A stretch of 12,427 bases of DNA from Bordetella parapertussis (GTDB lineage Bacteria; Pseudomonadota; Gammaproteobacteria; Burkholderiales; Burkholderiaceae_B). Location: NCBI GenBank assembly GCA_943331855.1, contig CALQNE010000080.1, positions 1 to 12,427 of the forward strand, given 5' to 3'. A program made the translations under genes and the position numbers. Of the stretch, positions 6,292-12,405 are shown one piece after another; positions within the stretch are counted from its first letter, which is position 1; the number at the start of each line of letters is the position of its first letter. Under the pieces are notes generated by a model that saw nothing but the letters and a program-made list of their open reading frames with translations, did not search any database and was not told where the DNA came from.

Positions 6292-7434
6292 TTAACCCTC
6301 GCACGACAGAAGCAAACTCACGTGCGACGACATCACGCCACCGTCTGCATGAATATAGGCGTGGGTGGGCGTCTTGACCTGACGAGGACCCGCTTGGCCA
6401 GCGAACTGCCGATAAGCCTCAACGGTGTGCGCCATGCCACCTGCTACACCACAATGTCCAAACGATAACAAACCGCCATGCGTATTCAAGGGAAGAGCCC
6501 CGTATTGCGAAAAGTCACCTTGTCTGACGCGTTCTGCCGCGTGCCCCCGAGGCGCGAAACCGACTTCTTCGAGAAGCATCAACAAGGTAATCGTAAATGA
6601 ATCGTATACGCCTAAATAACCGATGTCTTTCGTCGTCAGACCCGCTTCTTTAAACGCAATCTTCGCAGCCGCTGCAGCCCCCGTGTCCATCACATCTCGC
6701 AACGCTGTTAAGTGTTGATGAAAATGTGCCTGGCCTGCCCCAACCATTTTGATACGTACGCCTGAACCCGGTTCAGCCGACACCACCAAGGCCATCGCGC
6801 CATCAGAGATCGGGCAACAATCCAACAAATGCAAGGGCTCAGCAATCGGCTTTGAAGCTAGCACGTCAGCAATCGAAATCTCTTGTGTGAGATGCGAGTC
6901 TGGATGGCGACGCGCATTGTTACGCATCAGTACGGCGAATTCAGCGAGGTCTGCATTGGTGACACCCGCCTCATGCATATAGCGCGAAGCCATCAAGCCG
7001 TAATAGGCGGGCACCGAGGCCCCATTGGGTACTTCAAAATCTGCATGACCCACTTGAGCGAGCGTCTGAATTGAACTGTCGCGCGTCTGACCGCTCAAGC
7101 GGTTTTCACCGGCCACCACCAACACGTTACGGCAACGACCGCTTTGCACCAACTCGCGCGCCAGCATCAGCATTGCCGCACCGGTAGCCCCCCCCGCTGC
7201 CATGCCGTGAGCGTAACTAGGACGTAAAGAGAAACGCTCGCAGAACAAATTGGCCAACATCAAATGCGGCATCGTTGTCGCATAGCCACAGAGCACGCCA
7301 TCGATTTCTGCGCGCATGACGTTGGCGCTGGATAATGCGGCCTTTGCCGCCTGCGCCATTAAATCAAGCGCATTTTGACCCTCAAGGCGACCAAAGCGCG
7401 TATTGCCCACGCCACGAATAAACGCTTTTTTCAA
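6292..7434 (-). CDS. Thiolase-fold protein of the SCP-x/Ltp type lacking the catalytic Cys (380 aa)
   Basis: Cytoplasmic thiolase-superfamily protein, similar along its length to SCP2-type thiolases. In those enzymes the nucleophilic cysteine sits in a Cys-Ala-Thr-Gly-type motif. Here the aligned motif is Gly82-Ala-Thr-Gly85, inside Ala-Gly-Gly-Ala-Thr-Gly-Ala-Ala-Met, and no cysteine occurs between residues 66 and 100. The His-Asp-Cys-Phe motif reads Tyr277-Asp-Ser-Phe280. Asn317-Thr-His-Gly-Gly and Gly326-His327-Cys-Gly are retained, with Cys in place of the usual Pro. Ordinary Claisen thiolysis through an acyl-Cys intermediate is therefore unlikely. Loss of this Cys is known in Ltp2-type retro-aldolases, which also need a DUF35 partner, as encoded next door. 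The start is TTG: an in-frame TAG lies five codons upstream, there is no ATG or GTG between them, and AGGA precedes it by 10 nt. A C-C lyase role on a beta-hydroxyacyl-CoA is my inference; a non-catalytic or other acyl-CoA function remains possible. Confidence 0.9.
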   Translation of the reverse strand: MKKAFIRGVGNTRFGRLEGQNALDLMAQAAKAALSSANVMRAEIDGVLCGYATTMPHLMLANLFCERFSLRPSYAHGMAAGGATGAAMLMLARELVQSGRCRNVLVVAGENRLSGQTRDSSIQTLAQVGHADFEVPNGASVPAYYGLMASRYMHEAGVTNADLAEFAVLMRNNARRHPDSHLTQEISIADVLASKPIAEPLHLLDCCPISDGAMALVVSAEPGSGVRIKMVGAGQAHFHQHLTALRDVMDTGAAAAAKIAFKEAGLTTKDIGYLGVYDSFTITLLMLLEEVGFAPRGHAAERVRQGDFSQYGALPLNTHGGLLSFGHCGVAGGMAHTVEAYRQFAGQAGPRQVKTPTHAYIHADGGVMSSHVSLLLSCEG

Positions 7435-7444
7435 AATGAAATTT

Positions 7445-7448
7445 TCCT
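7445..7448 (-). promoter_or_regulatory. Ribosome binding site for the TTG-started thiolase-like gene
   Basis: AGGA on the minus strand, 10 nt before the TTG at 7434. The in-frame TAG at 7449-7447 overlaps this site, so translation cannot begin further upstream. The only other candidate is an ATT one codon before the TTG, which would be very rare. The site decides the start call. Confidence 0.5.
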
Positions 7449-7462
7449 ATGCGACTTAGACC

Positions 7463-7477
7463 TGCGCCGGTTGCGCA
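7463..7477 (-). other. Short stem-loop directly after the Bug gene stop
   Basis: TGCGC and GCGCA pair exactly around a 5-nt loop, starting at the first base after the TAA stop. No T-run follows. It is GC-rich but only 5 bp, so it could be a minor mRNA processing or stability element between the highly expressed binding-protein message and the enzyme genes, or chance. Confidence 0.3.
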
Positions 7478-8470
7478 TTACAACTTGATATTGTTGGTCT
7501 GAGCCACTTTATTCCATTTGTCTCGTTCAGCCTCGATGAAGCTCTTGAAGTAAGCAGGCGTATCACCCACTGGTGTCGCACCAAGCTCTAAAAATTGTTT
7601 CTTAATTTCTTCTGTCTGCAAAATCACGATGAGATGTTTGCTTAATAAGTCAACCAGTGGCATTGGCGTTCCGGCTGGCGCCAACAAACCAAACCAGGCC
7701 GATACATCATACCCAGGCACGCCCGCCTCGCTCATCGTTGGGATCTCAGGTGCACCCGGCCAACGTGTGGTGGTCGTGACAGCAAGCGCACGGACTTTAC
7801 CGCCACGAATATTTGCCATCGACGAAGGCAAATTATCGAAGCCCATTCCGATTTGCCCGCCAATCAAATCAATCAGCATCGGCGAAGCACCCTTGTAGGG
7901 AACATGCACGATATCAACGCCTGTCATAATCTTAAAAAGCTCACCCGTCATATGAGGAGAGCCACCATGGCTCGTCGAGCCAAAATTAAGCGTGCCAGGC
8001 TTTGCCTTCGCCAAAGCAATCAGCTCTTGGACATTTTTAACCGGAAGATCCATATTCACCAACAAGACGTTAGGCGTACTCGCCACCAGCGTAATCGGTA
8101 TGAAATCCTTTACAGCATCGTAAGGAGGCGGTGTTTGCAATGCGGGGATAATGCCGTGCGAGGCAATACTAGCAAAAACCAAGGTGTGCCCATCGGGCGT
8201 GGCCTTCGCCACTTGCTGCGAGCCAATCACACCCCCGGCACCTGGCTTATTGTCAATCACGACCGTACGCCCGAGCAATTCGCCTAAACGCCCGCTCACG
8301 GCACGCGCCATCAGATCCGTCGTACCACCGGCAGGGTAAGGCACGACCACGCGTATTGGTCTATCGGCAAATGTCGTTTGCGCTAACGCGCTCGGTGAGA
8401 CCAGATACGCCACGGTCGCACAAATCACCGAGCATCCAAAAAACTTGACGGTTGTTATTATTCTTTTCAT
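7478..8470 (-). CDS. Bug-family (TctC-type) periplasmic solute-binding protein (330 aa)
   Basis: Extracytoplasmic receptor of the Bug/TctC family, which binds small carboxylates, amides and related solutes and is hugely expanded in Burkholderiales. The signal peptide has Lys-Arg at 2-3, a hydrophobic core at about 8-25 and a likely cleavage after Ala-Leu-Ala30. Family signatures follow: Arg-Pro-Ile-Arg-Val-Val-Val-Pro-Tyr-Pro-Ala-Gly-Gly-Thr-Thr-Asp (37-52), Asp-Asn-Lys-Pro-Gly-Ala-Gly-Gly (about 77-84), and Pro-Asp-Gly-His-Thr-Leu. Mature length is normal. I placed the start at 8470 because a GGAG site lies 5 nt upstream and the signal peptide begins there; an in-frame ATG at 8584 would add 38 residues that lack signal-peptide character and overlap the SDR gene. 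No TctA or TctB membrane partner is in the window, as for most Bug proteins, so it may be an orphan receptor or a sensor for the pathway substrate. Confidence 0.95.
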   Translation of the reverse strand: MKRIITTVKFFGCSVICATVAYLVSPSALAQTTFADRPIRVVVPYPAGGTTDLMARAVSGRLGELLGRTVVIDNKPGAGGVIGSQQVAKATPDGHTLVFASIASHGIIPALQTPPPYDAVKDFIPITLVASTPNVLLVNMDLPVKNVQELIALAKAKPGTLNFGSTSHGGSPHMTGELFKIMTGVDIVHVPYKGASPMLIDLIGGQIGMGFDNLPSSMANIRGGKVRALAVTTTTRWPGAPEIPTMSEAGVPGYDVSAWFGLLAPAGTPMPLVDLLSKHLIVILQTEEIKKQFLELGATPVGDTPAYFKSFIEAERDKWNKVAQTNNIKL

Positions 8471-8475
8471 CTTCG

Positions 8476-8479
8476 CTCC
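8476..8479 (-). promoter_or_regulatory. Ribosome binding site that fixes the Bug gene start
   Basis: GGAG on the minus strand, 5 nt before the ATG at 8470. It is the clearest Shine-Dalgarno sequence in this part of the operon and, with the signal peptide, rules out the longer in-frame start at 8584. Confidence 0.7.
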
Positions 8480-8484
8480 AGTAA

Positions 8485-8508
8485 AAATGTTTTTATAAAT
8501 GTTTTTAT
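8485..8508. repeat. Perfect tandem 2 x 12-bp AT-rich repeat in the SDR-Bug gap
   Basis: AAATGTTTTTAT occurs twice without interruption at 8485-8496 and 8497-8508 (plus strand); on the transcribed side it reads ATAAAAACATTT twice. It fills most of the 37-nt gap, ends at the SDR stop codon and lies just upstream of the Bug ribosome binding site. It probably arose by replication slippage. An unstructured A-rich leader of this kind can raise translation, but that is inference. Confidence 0.7.
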
Positions 8509-9593
8509 TAGCGGGGTAATAATCGATTCTTTTGCATGAGCTCGAGCCAGTCAAGCAAAGAGCCTTCAGTGTCATAGCAATCATTGAAACCGTGTTTACG
8601 CAACTTAATCGTACTCAGCACTGAGTCAGCCGGGTGTTCAACGCCCAGCGCAAACGCACGATCGGTAAATTCCCAAGAGCTCGAAATAATTTCAGCCAGT
8701 GTGAATGACGCCAGATCATGTTTATTGACGAGCTGGGCCCAAAGCTTCTCATGCTTGGGCATATTCTCGGCCAGACAGAGCGGCGCGGGCTCACCCACTG
8801 GCATCTTAAATTTGGCCGCAATCGAACCCCAAATGTCTTGCCAGACGAGCGCGTCACCGTTGACCACGTTGTAGGTTTCATTAGCGGCAATCTCGTGGGT
8901 TGCCGAAAACTCAGCAACACGCGCAATCATACGGCTGTCGCTTGCGCCATTGATATAACGTCCACCACCTGGAAAACTTAACGGCAAACCTTGCTCACGC
9001 TGCAGCACTGCGTAGGCGCCAATTGCCGCAACAATATTCATCGGACTAAATACTGAGTAGCCAAATACGATCTGTGGGCGCAAAATGGTGAAGGTCCAAG
9101 CCGCTTTAGGCTGACGTTCACGCAACAAGTCTTCTTGCAACCAGTAAAAGTTTTTGTGCGCATGACGCGGCCAATGCTCTTTTGCCGGAACACGTGCCGG
9201 TTCAACGTGACCGCCATACGCTTTAGTCCCTTGCATCAACGTGATGTGGCGCAGTCTTTTGGCAACCGGTTCAAGCGCATCCAGCAAGTTGCGCAGCATC
9301 ACCTCGTTGACCGCCATCTGTTTGGGATCTTGCCAGCCAGCAACCAGTTCAGGCAATTCATACAGCGCCGCATAAAAAATGTGCGTGACTTCTGACAAGC
9401 TGGCAGCCGCCTGGACACAGGCCTGACGATCCGTCAGATCAACACTGATGTGTTGCGCCAAAAATGGCAAATTCACAAAGCGCCGTGAAAGCGCGATCAC
9501 GTTCCAGTCTGGCAGTGAAGCAAAATGGTTCAAAGCAGCCGCGCCAACAACGCCACTGGCTCCGACAATCAATATGGTGTGTTTTTTTCTCAT
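8508..9593 (-). CDS. PRISE-like SDR: NADPH-dependent enone reductase family (361 aa)
   Basis: Atypical short-chain dehydrogenase/reductase related to plant progesterone 5-beta-reductase and iridoid synthase (PRISE). Known members reduce an activated C=C bond conjugated to a carbonyl, using NADPH. The nucleotide-binding motif is Gly11-Ala-Ser-Gly-Val-Val-Gly17, with Ser-Arg-Arg at 36-38 suiting NADPH. The family motif around the catalytic lysine appears as Gln-Gly-Thr-Lys124-Ala-Tyr-Gly-Gly. The Asn-Phe-Tyr-x3-Glu-Asp motif appears at 148-155, making Tyr150 the candidate catalytic tyrosine instead of a classical Tyr-x3-Lys. Leu-Arg-Pro at 171-173 and Phe-Gly-Tyr at 177-179 are also usual. Length fits. 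The start is ATG with only a weak GAG directly before it. In this operon it could saturate an enone or enal made from the pathway substrate. A general sugar-epimerase-type SDR is less likely given the two PRISE motifs; substrate unknown. Confidence 0.87.
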   Translation of the reverse strand: MRKKHTILIVGASGVVGAAALNHFASLPDWNVIALSRRFVNLPFLAQHISVDLTDRQACVQAAASLSEVTHIFYAALYELPELVAGWQDPKQMAVNEVMLRNLLDALEPVAKRLRHITLMQGTKAYGGHVEPARVPAKEHWPRHAHKNFYWLQEDLLRERQPKAAWTFTILRPQIVFGYSVFSPMNIVAAIGAYAVLQREQGLPLSFPGGGRYINGASDSRMIARVAEFSATHEIAANETYNVVNGDALVWQDIWGSIAAKFKMPVGEPAPLCLAENMPKHEKLWAQLVNKHDLASFTLAEIISSSWEFTDRAFALGVEHPADSVLSTIKLRKHGFNDCYDTEGSLLDWLELMQKNRLLPR

Positions 9594-9628
9594 CTCAATG
9601 CCAAACGATCGATTTGCTCAATAATCAA

Positions 9629-9991
9629 CTAGGTATTTAATAACAAATGTTGCCCACGCAAAGATGAACGCAAGGCGTCAGGCACCTCAACTTCAAAACC
9701 AAGAATCGCGGCCGACAGGGCTTTGCCATAATTGTCGAGGCACAGACTTCGCGAAACACCGCCACCTAACGCGCCTTGCGCAACGAAATTCATCGCATGC
9801 AAATTATCGACCTCGTACCGCGTGACCGGACCTTTAATCGCGCCTTTATAAAAAGCCTTCAGCTTGTCAGCCGTCAATTGCTCTTTCAATAAAGGATAGA
9901 AGGCTGGCACATAGGCGTAGACCGCAATATTCGACGTGTCGCCCTTATCGCCCGAACGGGCATGTGCCACATGTTGTAGTTTCACTTTCAC
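9629..9991 (-). CDS. AtuA-related ferredoxin-fold protein (120 aa)
   Basis: Small protein matching the C-terminal domain found in full-length AtuA proteins. The diagnostic start is His-Ala-Arg-Ser-Gly-Asp-Lys-Gly-Asp-Thr at about 10-19, followed by Tyr-Glu-Val-Asp-Asn-Leu (59-64) and a Gly-Gly-Gly-Val-Ser-Arg-Ser-Leu segment (76-83). It starts with GTG (a second GTG follows two codons later), with no ATG available because the AtuA stop codon lies in the same frame two codons upstream. It therefore looks like one domain of a longer AtuA encoded as a separate polypeptide, which most likely assembles with the AtuA protein. Biochemical function of the domain is not established. Confidence 0.9.
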   Translation of the reverse strand: MKVKLQHVAHARSGDKGDTSNIAVYAYVPAFYPLLKEQLTADKLKAFYKGAIKGPVTRYEVDNLHAMNFVAQGALGGGVSRSLCLDNYGKALSAAILGFEVEVPDALRSSLRGQHLLLNT

Positions 9992-9994
9992 GGC

Positions 9995-11350
9995 TTAGCT
10001 CACAAAGTAATTAACGGAGGCGAAGACCTTCTCGCGCGCCACCAGCGCAGACCATACGCCGATCACTTCACGGGTGCGGTCTTGATGCGGCACTCGCTTA
10101 CCTGTGTGCGCAATACCCGACACGGCCATACCGTCAATCTCACGACCCACCTTCGCAGCCTCTTCACGCGTTTTGGTGCGCGCAGCCACACGAACGGCAA
10201 TCTCATAAGGCTCAGGTGCATCGGCAGGCGTTGCTGCGCCATGAATGGCATTCAAACCCAGGTAATCAATCCGAATCTCTTCAGCTTGCAGTTTCACAAT
10301 CTTGAACCGCTCTTCGAGAATTTTCTTTGCTAACTCTGCGCGGCGCAAGGCGCCAGGGCCCGCGTAGAAAAACATATCTTCGCCAATAAAGCCCTCTGTG
10401 CAGCCGATTGATACTTTGAGCGTAGGGGTACGCGGCTTGCCGCTGATATGACTCACCCGCACGCGATCAGCACCAACTTGCTCAATCTGCACCGTCGTGA
10501 AATCAACCACAACATCGGGCGTCAGATAATTCGCGGGATCATGCACTTCGTACAACATTTGTTCTTTAATCGTTTCGAGTGTGATCGCACCGCCTGTGCC
10601 GGCGACCTTGGTGATCACGGCACTGCCATCCCGACTCACTTCAGCGATCGGAAAACCAAAATTCCAAGGTTCGGGTACGTCTTTAAAACCTGGATCTGAA
10701 AAGTACCCGCCTGTAGCTTGCGCACCGCACTCAAGTAAGTGACCAATGCCATTACCCTGACCTAACTTGACGTGATCTAAAGGATCCCAGTCAAATTCAT
10801 ACATCATGGGCGCCATAAAGATTGAGGGGTCAGCGACACGGCCTGTAATCACGATCTGGGCCCCCGCTTTCAGGGCCTCGACGATGGGCTCAGCACCTTG
10901 ATAGACTTCGGCAGAAATTAAGTTTGATTTCAAGGTCGAGGTCGGCTGGCCGTTTTCTAAAATACGATCCGTCAGTTCAAGCACATGTTCAGTAATAAGG
11001 CTGCCGTTGACCGAAGCCACCTTCACACCTTTGAACCCAAACTCATTGAGCCAATACACAATCCGTTTTGCCGCAGCATCTGGATTGATCCAACCCTGAT
11101 TGGTGATGATCTTGGTGCCGTTTTTCATACACGCAGGTAGCACCGCTTTCATCCGGTCATCCAGATAGGTGTCGTAGCCTGGGAAGGTGGGATCACGGCG
11201 AGCGCGCACCTGTGCAGCTGACACGGTGGCTTCGGCCATGGTTTCAAAGCACAAATAATCTAGCTGGCCTTTTTCGGCGTTCAGCGCAGCGGGTTCAACA
11301 CGATCGCCCCACCACGCCGCACCTGAACCGATTCTGATGACGTCTTTCAT
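9995..11350 (-). CDS. AtuA-family (DUF1446) protein, acyclic terpene utilisation type (451 aa)
   Basis: Cytoplasmic protein of the AtuA/DUF1446 family, named after the acyclic terpene utilisation cluster of Pseudomonas, where its exact reaction is not settled. Typical motifs: Ile-Gly-Ser-Gly (7-10) with Trp-Gly-Asp-Arg (14-17), Asp-Tyr-Leu-Cys-Phe-Glu-Thr-Met-Ala-Glu (31-40), Ile-Thr-Gly-Arg-Val-Ala-Asp-Pro (168-175) and Gly-His-Leu-Leu-Glu-Cys-Gly-Ala-Gln-Ala-Thr-Gly-Gly (203-215). It ends where the ferredoxin-fold domain of longer homologues would begin, and that domain follows as the next gene in the same reading frame after TAA GCC. The ATG overlaps the cyclase-family stop (TAATG), so the two are translationally coupled. 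Outside terpene clusters this family occurs in several organic-acid operons of Proteobacteria, so terpene metabolism is a hint, not a conclusion. Confidence 0.93.
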   Translation of the reverse strand: MKDVIRIGSGAAWWGDRVEPAALNAEKGQLDYLCFETMAEATVSAAQVRARRDPTFPGYDTYLDDRMKAVLPACMKNGTKIITNQGWINPDAAAKRIVYWLNEFGFKGVKVASVNGSLITEHVLELTDRILENGQPTSTLKSNLISAEVYQGAEPIVEALKAGAQIVITGRVADPSIFMAPMMYEFDWDPLDHVKLGQGNGIGHLLECGAQATGGYFSDPGFKDVPEPWNFGFPIAEVSRDGSAVITKVAGTGGAITLETIKEQMLYEVHDPANYLTPDVVVDFTTVQIEQVGADRVRVSHISGKPRTPTLKVSIGCTEGFIGEDMFFYAGPGALRRAELAKKILEERFKIVKLQAEEIRIDYLGLNAIHGAATPADAPEPYEIAVRVAARTKTREEAAKVGREIDGMAVSGIAHTGKRVPHQDRTREVIGVWSALVAREKVFASVNYFVS

Positions 11351-12405
11351 TAGACGGTCGCCACCGCGGTCGAGGGCGAGCCCACCGCACCGGGCAAACG
11401 TAACGGAGGTGCAGTCAGCAAGAAACGGTTACGACCATTCTTGCGCAACCATTGCGCAAGCGGGGTCAGATAAAACATTTCGCCCAGATGCACGCCCAAC
11501 TTAAACAAGCAGTGTTCATGAATCGGTAGCGTTGCACAGCAACCGATGTGACTAGTGGCCGGATGCGCTTCGACAGCGTAGTTATCGGCCATCAGCACGA
11601 CCAACTGACTATCTGTAATCCAGTTCAATAGTTTTTTATCACGACCATCTAACGCCGCACAGCTATTGTTCAGCAATTGAAGATCAGGCTTGCCCTTCAT
11701 ATCCATCAACATCTGCGCAAAGCCCGTGTGCAGGCAAACCATATCGCCTTTTTCAACCACGACCTTGTCTTGCTCCATGATGCGCATCAAGGTGTCGTAA
11801 GTGATGTTTTCACGCTTGTTACCAAAGTGCGCGTGAAAATCAATCATCACGCCACGGCCTTGTACGCAAGACTCGGCCATATTTTGAATACCAAGTGCTA
11901 CAGCGTTTGACGTGCTGCGCTGATCTCCGGGCTCTGGCACCCCTGCATCTTTGCCATCAGTCGGGCCTTGAATATCTTGCCCTGCGCGATAGCCGTTGTA
12001 ATAAACCGCCTCAGGAATCCCATCGTTGTTGGCATCAAAGAGTGAACCGACATGCGCCAAGCTGTCCCACTGCGTTGAATATTGCAGATGCATCACAACC
12101 AGATCGTCGCTCACGACGTCGGTATGCTGGTCGTTATCCGCAAACAAGCGGTAATTCATATTGGGGCGTCCATCGCGCAAGGTCGGACGAATGACGGGCG
12201 GAAAACGGCGCGGATTCAGTAAATTACCCCCGGGTAGATCGAGCGGCAGGCTCAAACAGAAAGGAATCCCGTGCTCAACCTCGGCTATGCCTTGTTTGAT
12301 TTTTTCGGGTGTCAACAGGTTGATTCGACCGCGCTGGTCATCGGGCCCAAAGTCACCCCAGGTTGAGCCCTCGGGACGATTCACCCATCTTTTTGAACCA
12401 CTCAT
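11350..12405 (-). CDS. Cyclase-family metal-dependent hydrolase (351 aa)
   Basis: Member of the 'putative cyclase' family that includes kynurenine formamidase and isatin hydrolase, metal enzymes that hydrolyse amide or lactam bonds. The family motif His-x-Gly-Thr-His-x-Asp-x3-His appears here as Gln108-x-Ser-Thr-Gln112-x-Asp114-x3-His118: Asp and the last His are kept, but both other histidines are glutamine. This Ser-Thr-Gln-Trp-Asp form belongs to a larger subgroup of the family. Other fitting segments are Ile-Asp-Phe-His-Ala-His (188-193), Gly-Asp-Met-Val-Cys-Leu-His-Thr-Gly (220-228) and Ala-Asp-Asn-Tyr-Ala-Val-Glu-Ala (273-280). At 351 residues it is longer than kynurenine formamidase (about 210), as is usual for this subgroup. 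ATG with GGAG 8 nt upstream. It is the first gene visible and may catalyse an early hydrolysis or ring-opening step; substrate unknown. Confidence 0.9.
   Translation of the reverse strand: MSGSKRWVNRPEGSTWGDFGPDDQRGRINLLTPEKIKQGIAEVEHGIPFCLSLPLDLPGGNLLNPRRFPPVIRPTLRDGRPNMNYRLFADNDQHTDVVSDDLVVMHLQYSTQWDSLAHVGSLFDANNDGIPEAVYYNGYRAGQDIQGPTDGKDAGVPEPGDQRSTSNAVALGIQNMAESCVQGRGVMIDFHAHFGNKRENITYDTLMRIMEQDKVVVEKGDMVCLHTGFAQMLMDMKGKPDLQLLNNSCAALDGRDKKLLNWITDSQLVVLMADNYAVEAHPATSHIGCCATLPIHEHCLFKLGVHLGEMFYLTPLAQWLRKNGRNRFLLTAPPLRLPGAVGSPSTAVATV

Noticed and set aside
7853..8287. 144-codon open frame on the plus strand inside the Bug gene, and similar plus-strand frames (for example 111-443 and 5459-5734)
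   Set aside because: They lie opposite strongly supported genes, have no recognisable family features and look like antisense shadows of codon bias.
7478..8470. A tripartite tricarboxylate transporter (TctABC)
   Set aside because: Only the TctC-type receptor is present; no TctA or TctB membrane protein lies in the window.
8471..8584. N-terminal extension of the Bug protein from the ATG at 8584
   Set aside because: It would overlap the end of the SDR gene, read through the 12-bp tandem repeat and bury the signal peptide. GGAG before 8470 fits better.
9992..9997. AtuA interrupted by a nonsense mutation (pseudogene)
   Set aside because: Both parts keep intact family motifs, the second has a GTG start in place, and separate AtuA-related genes occur in other genomes. 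A working two-gene arrangement is more likely, though readthrough remains worth testing.
3780..12405. A complete citronellol/geraniol (Atu) degradation cluster
   Set aside because: Apart from AtuA, the geranyl-CoA carboxylase subunits, hydratase, dehydrogenases and other Atu proteins are absent. The AtuA family alone does not define the pathway.
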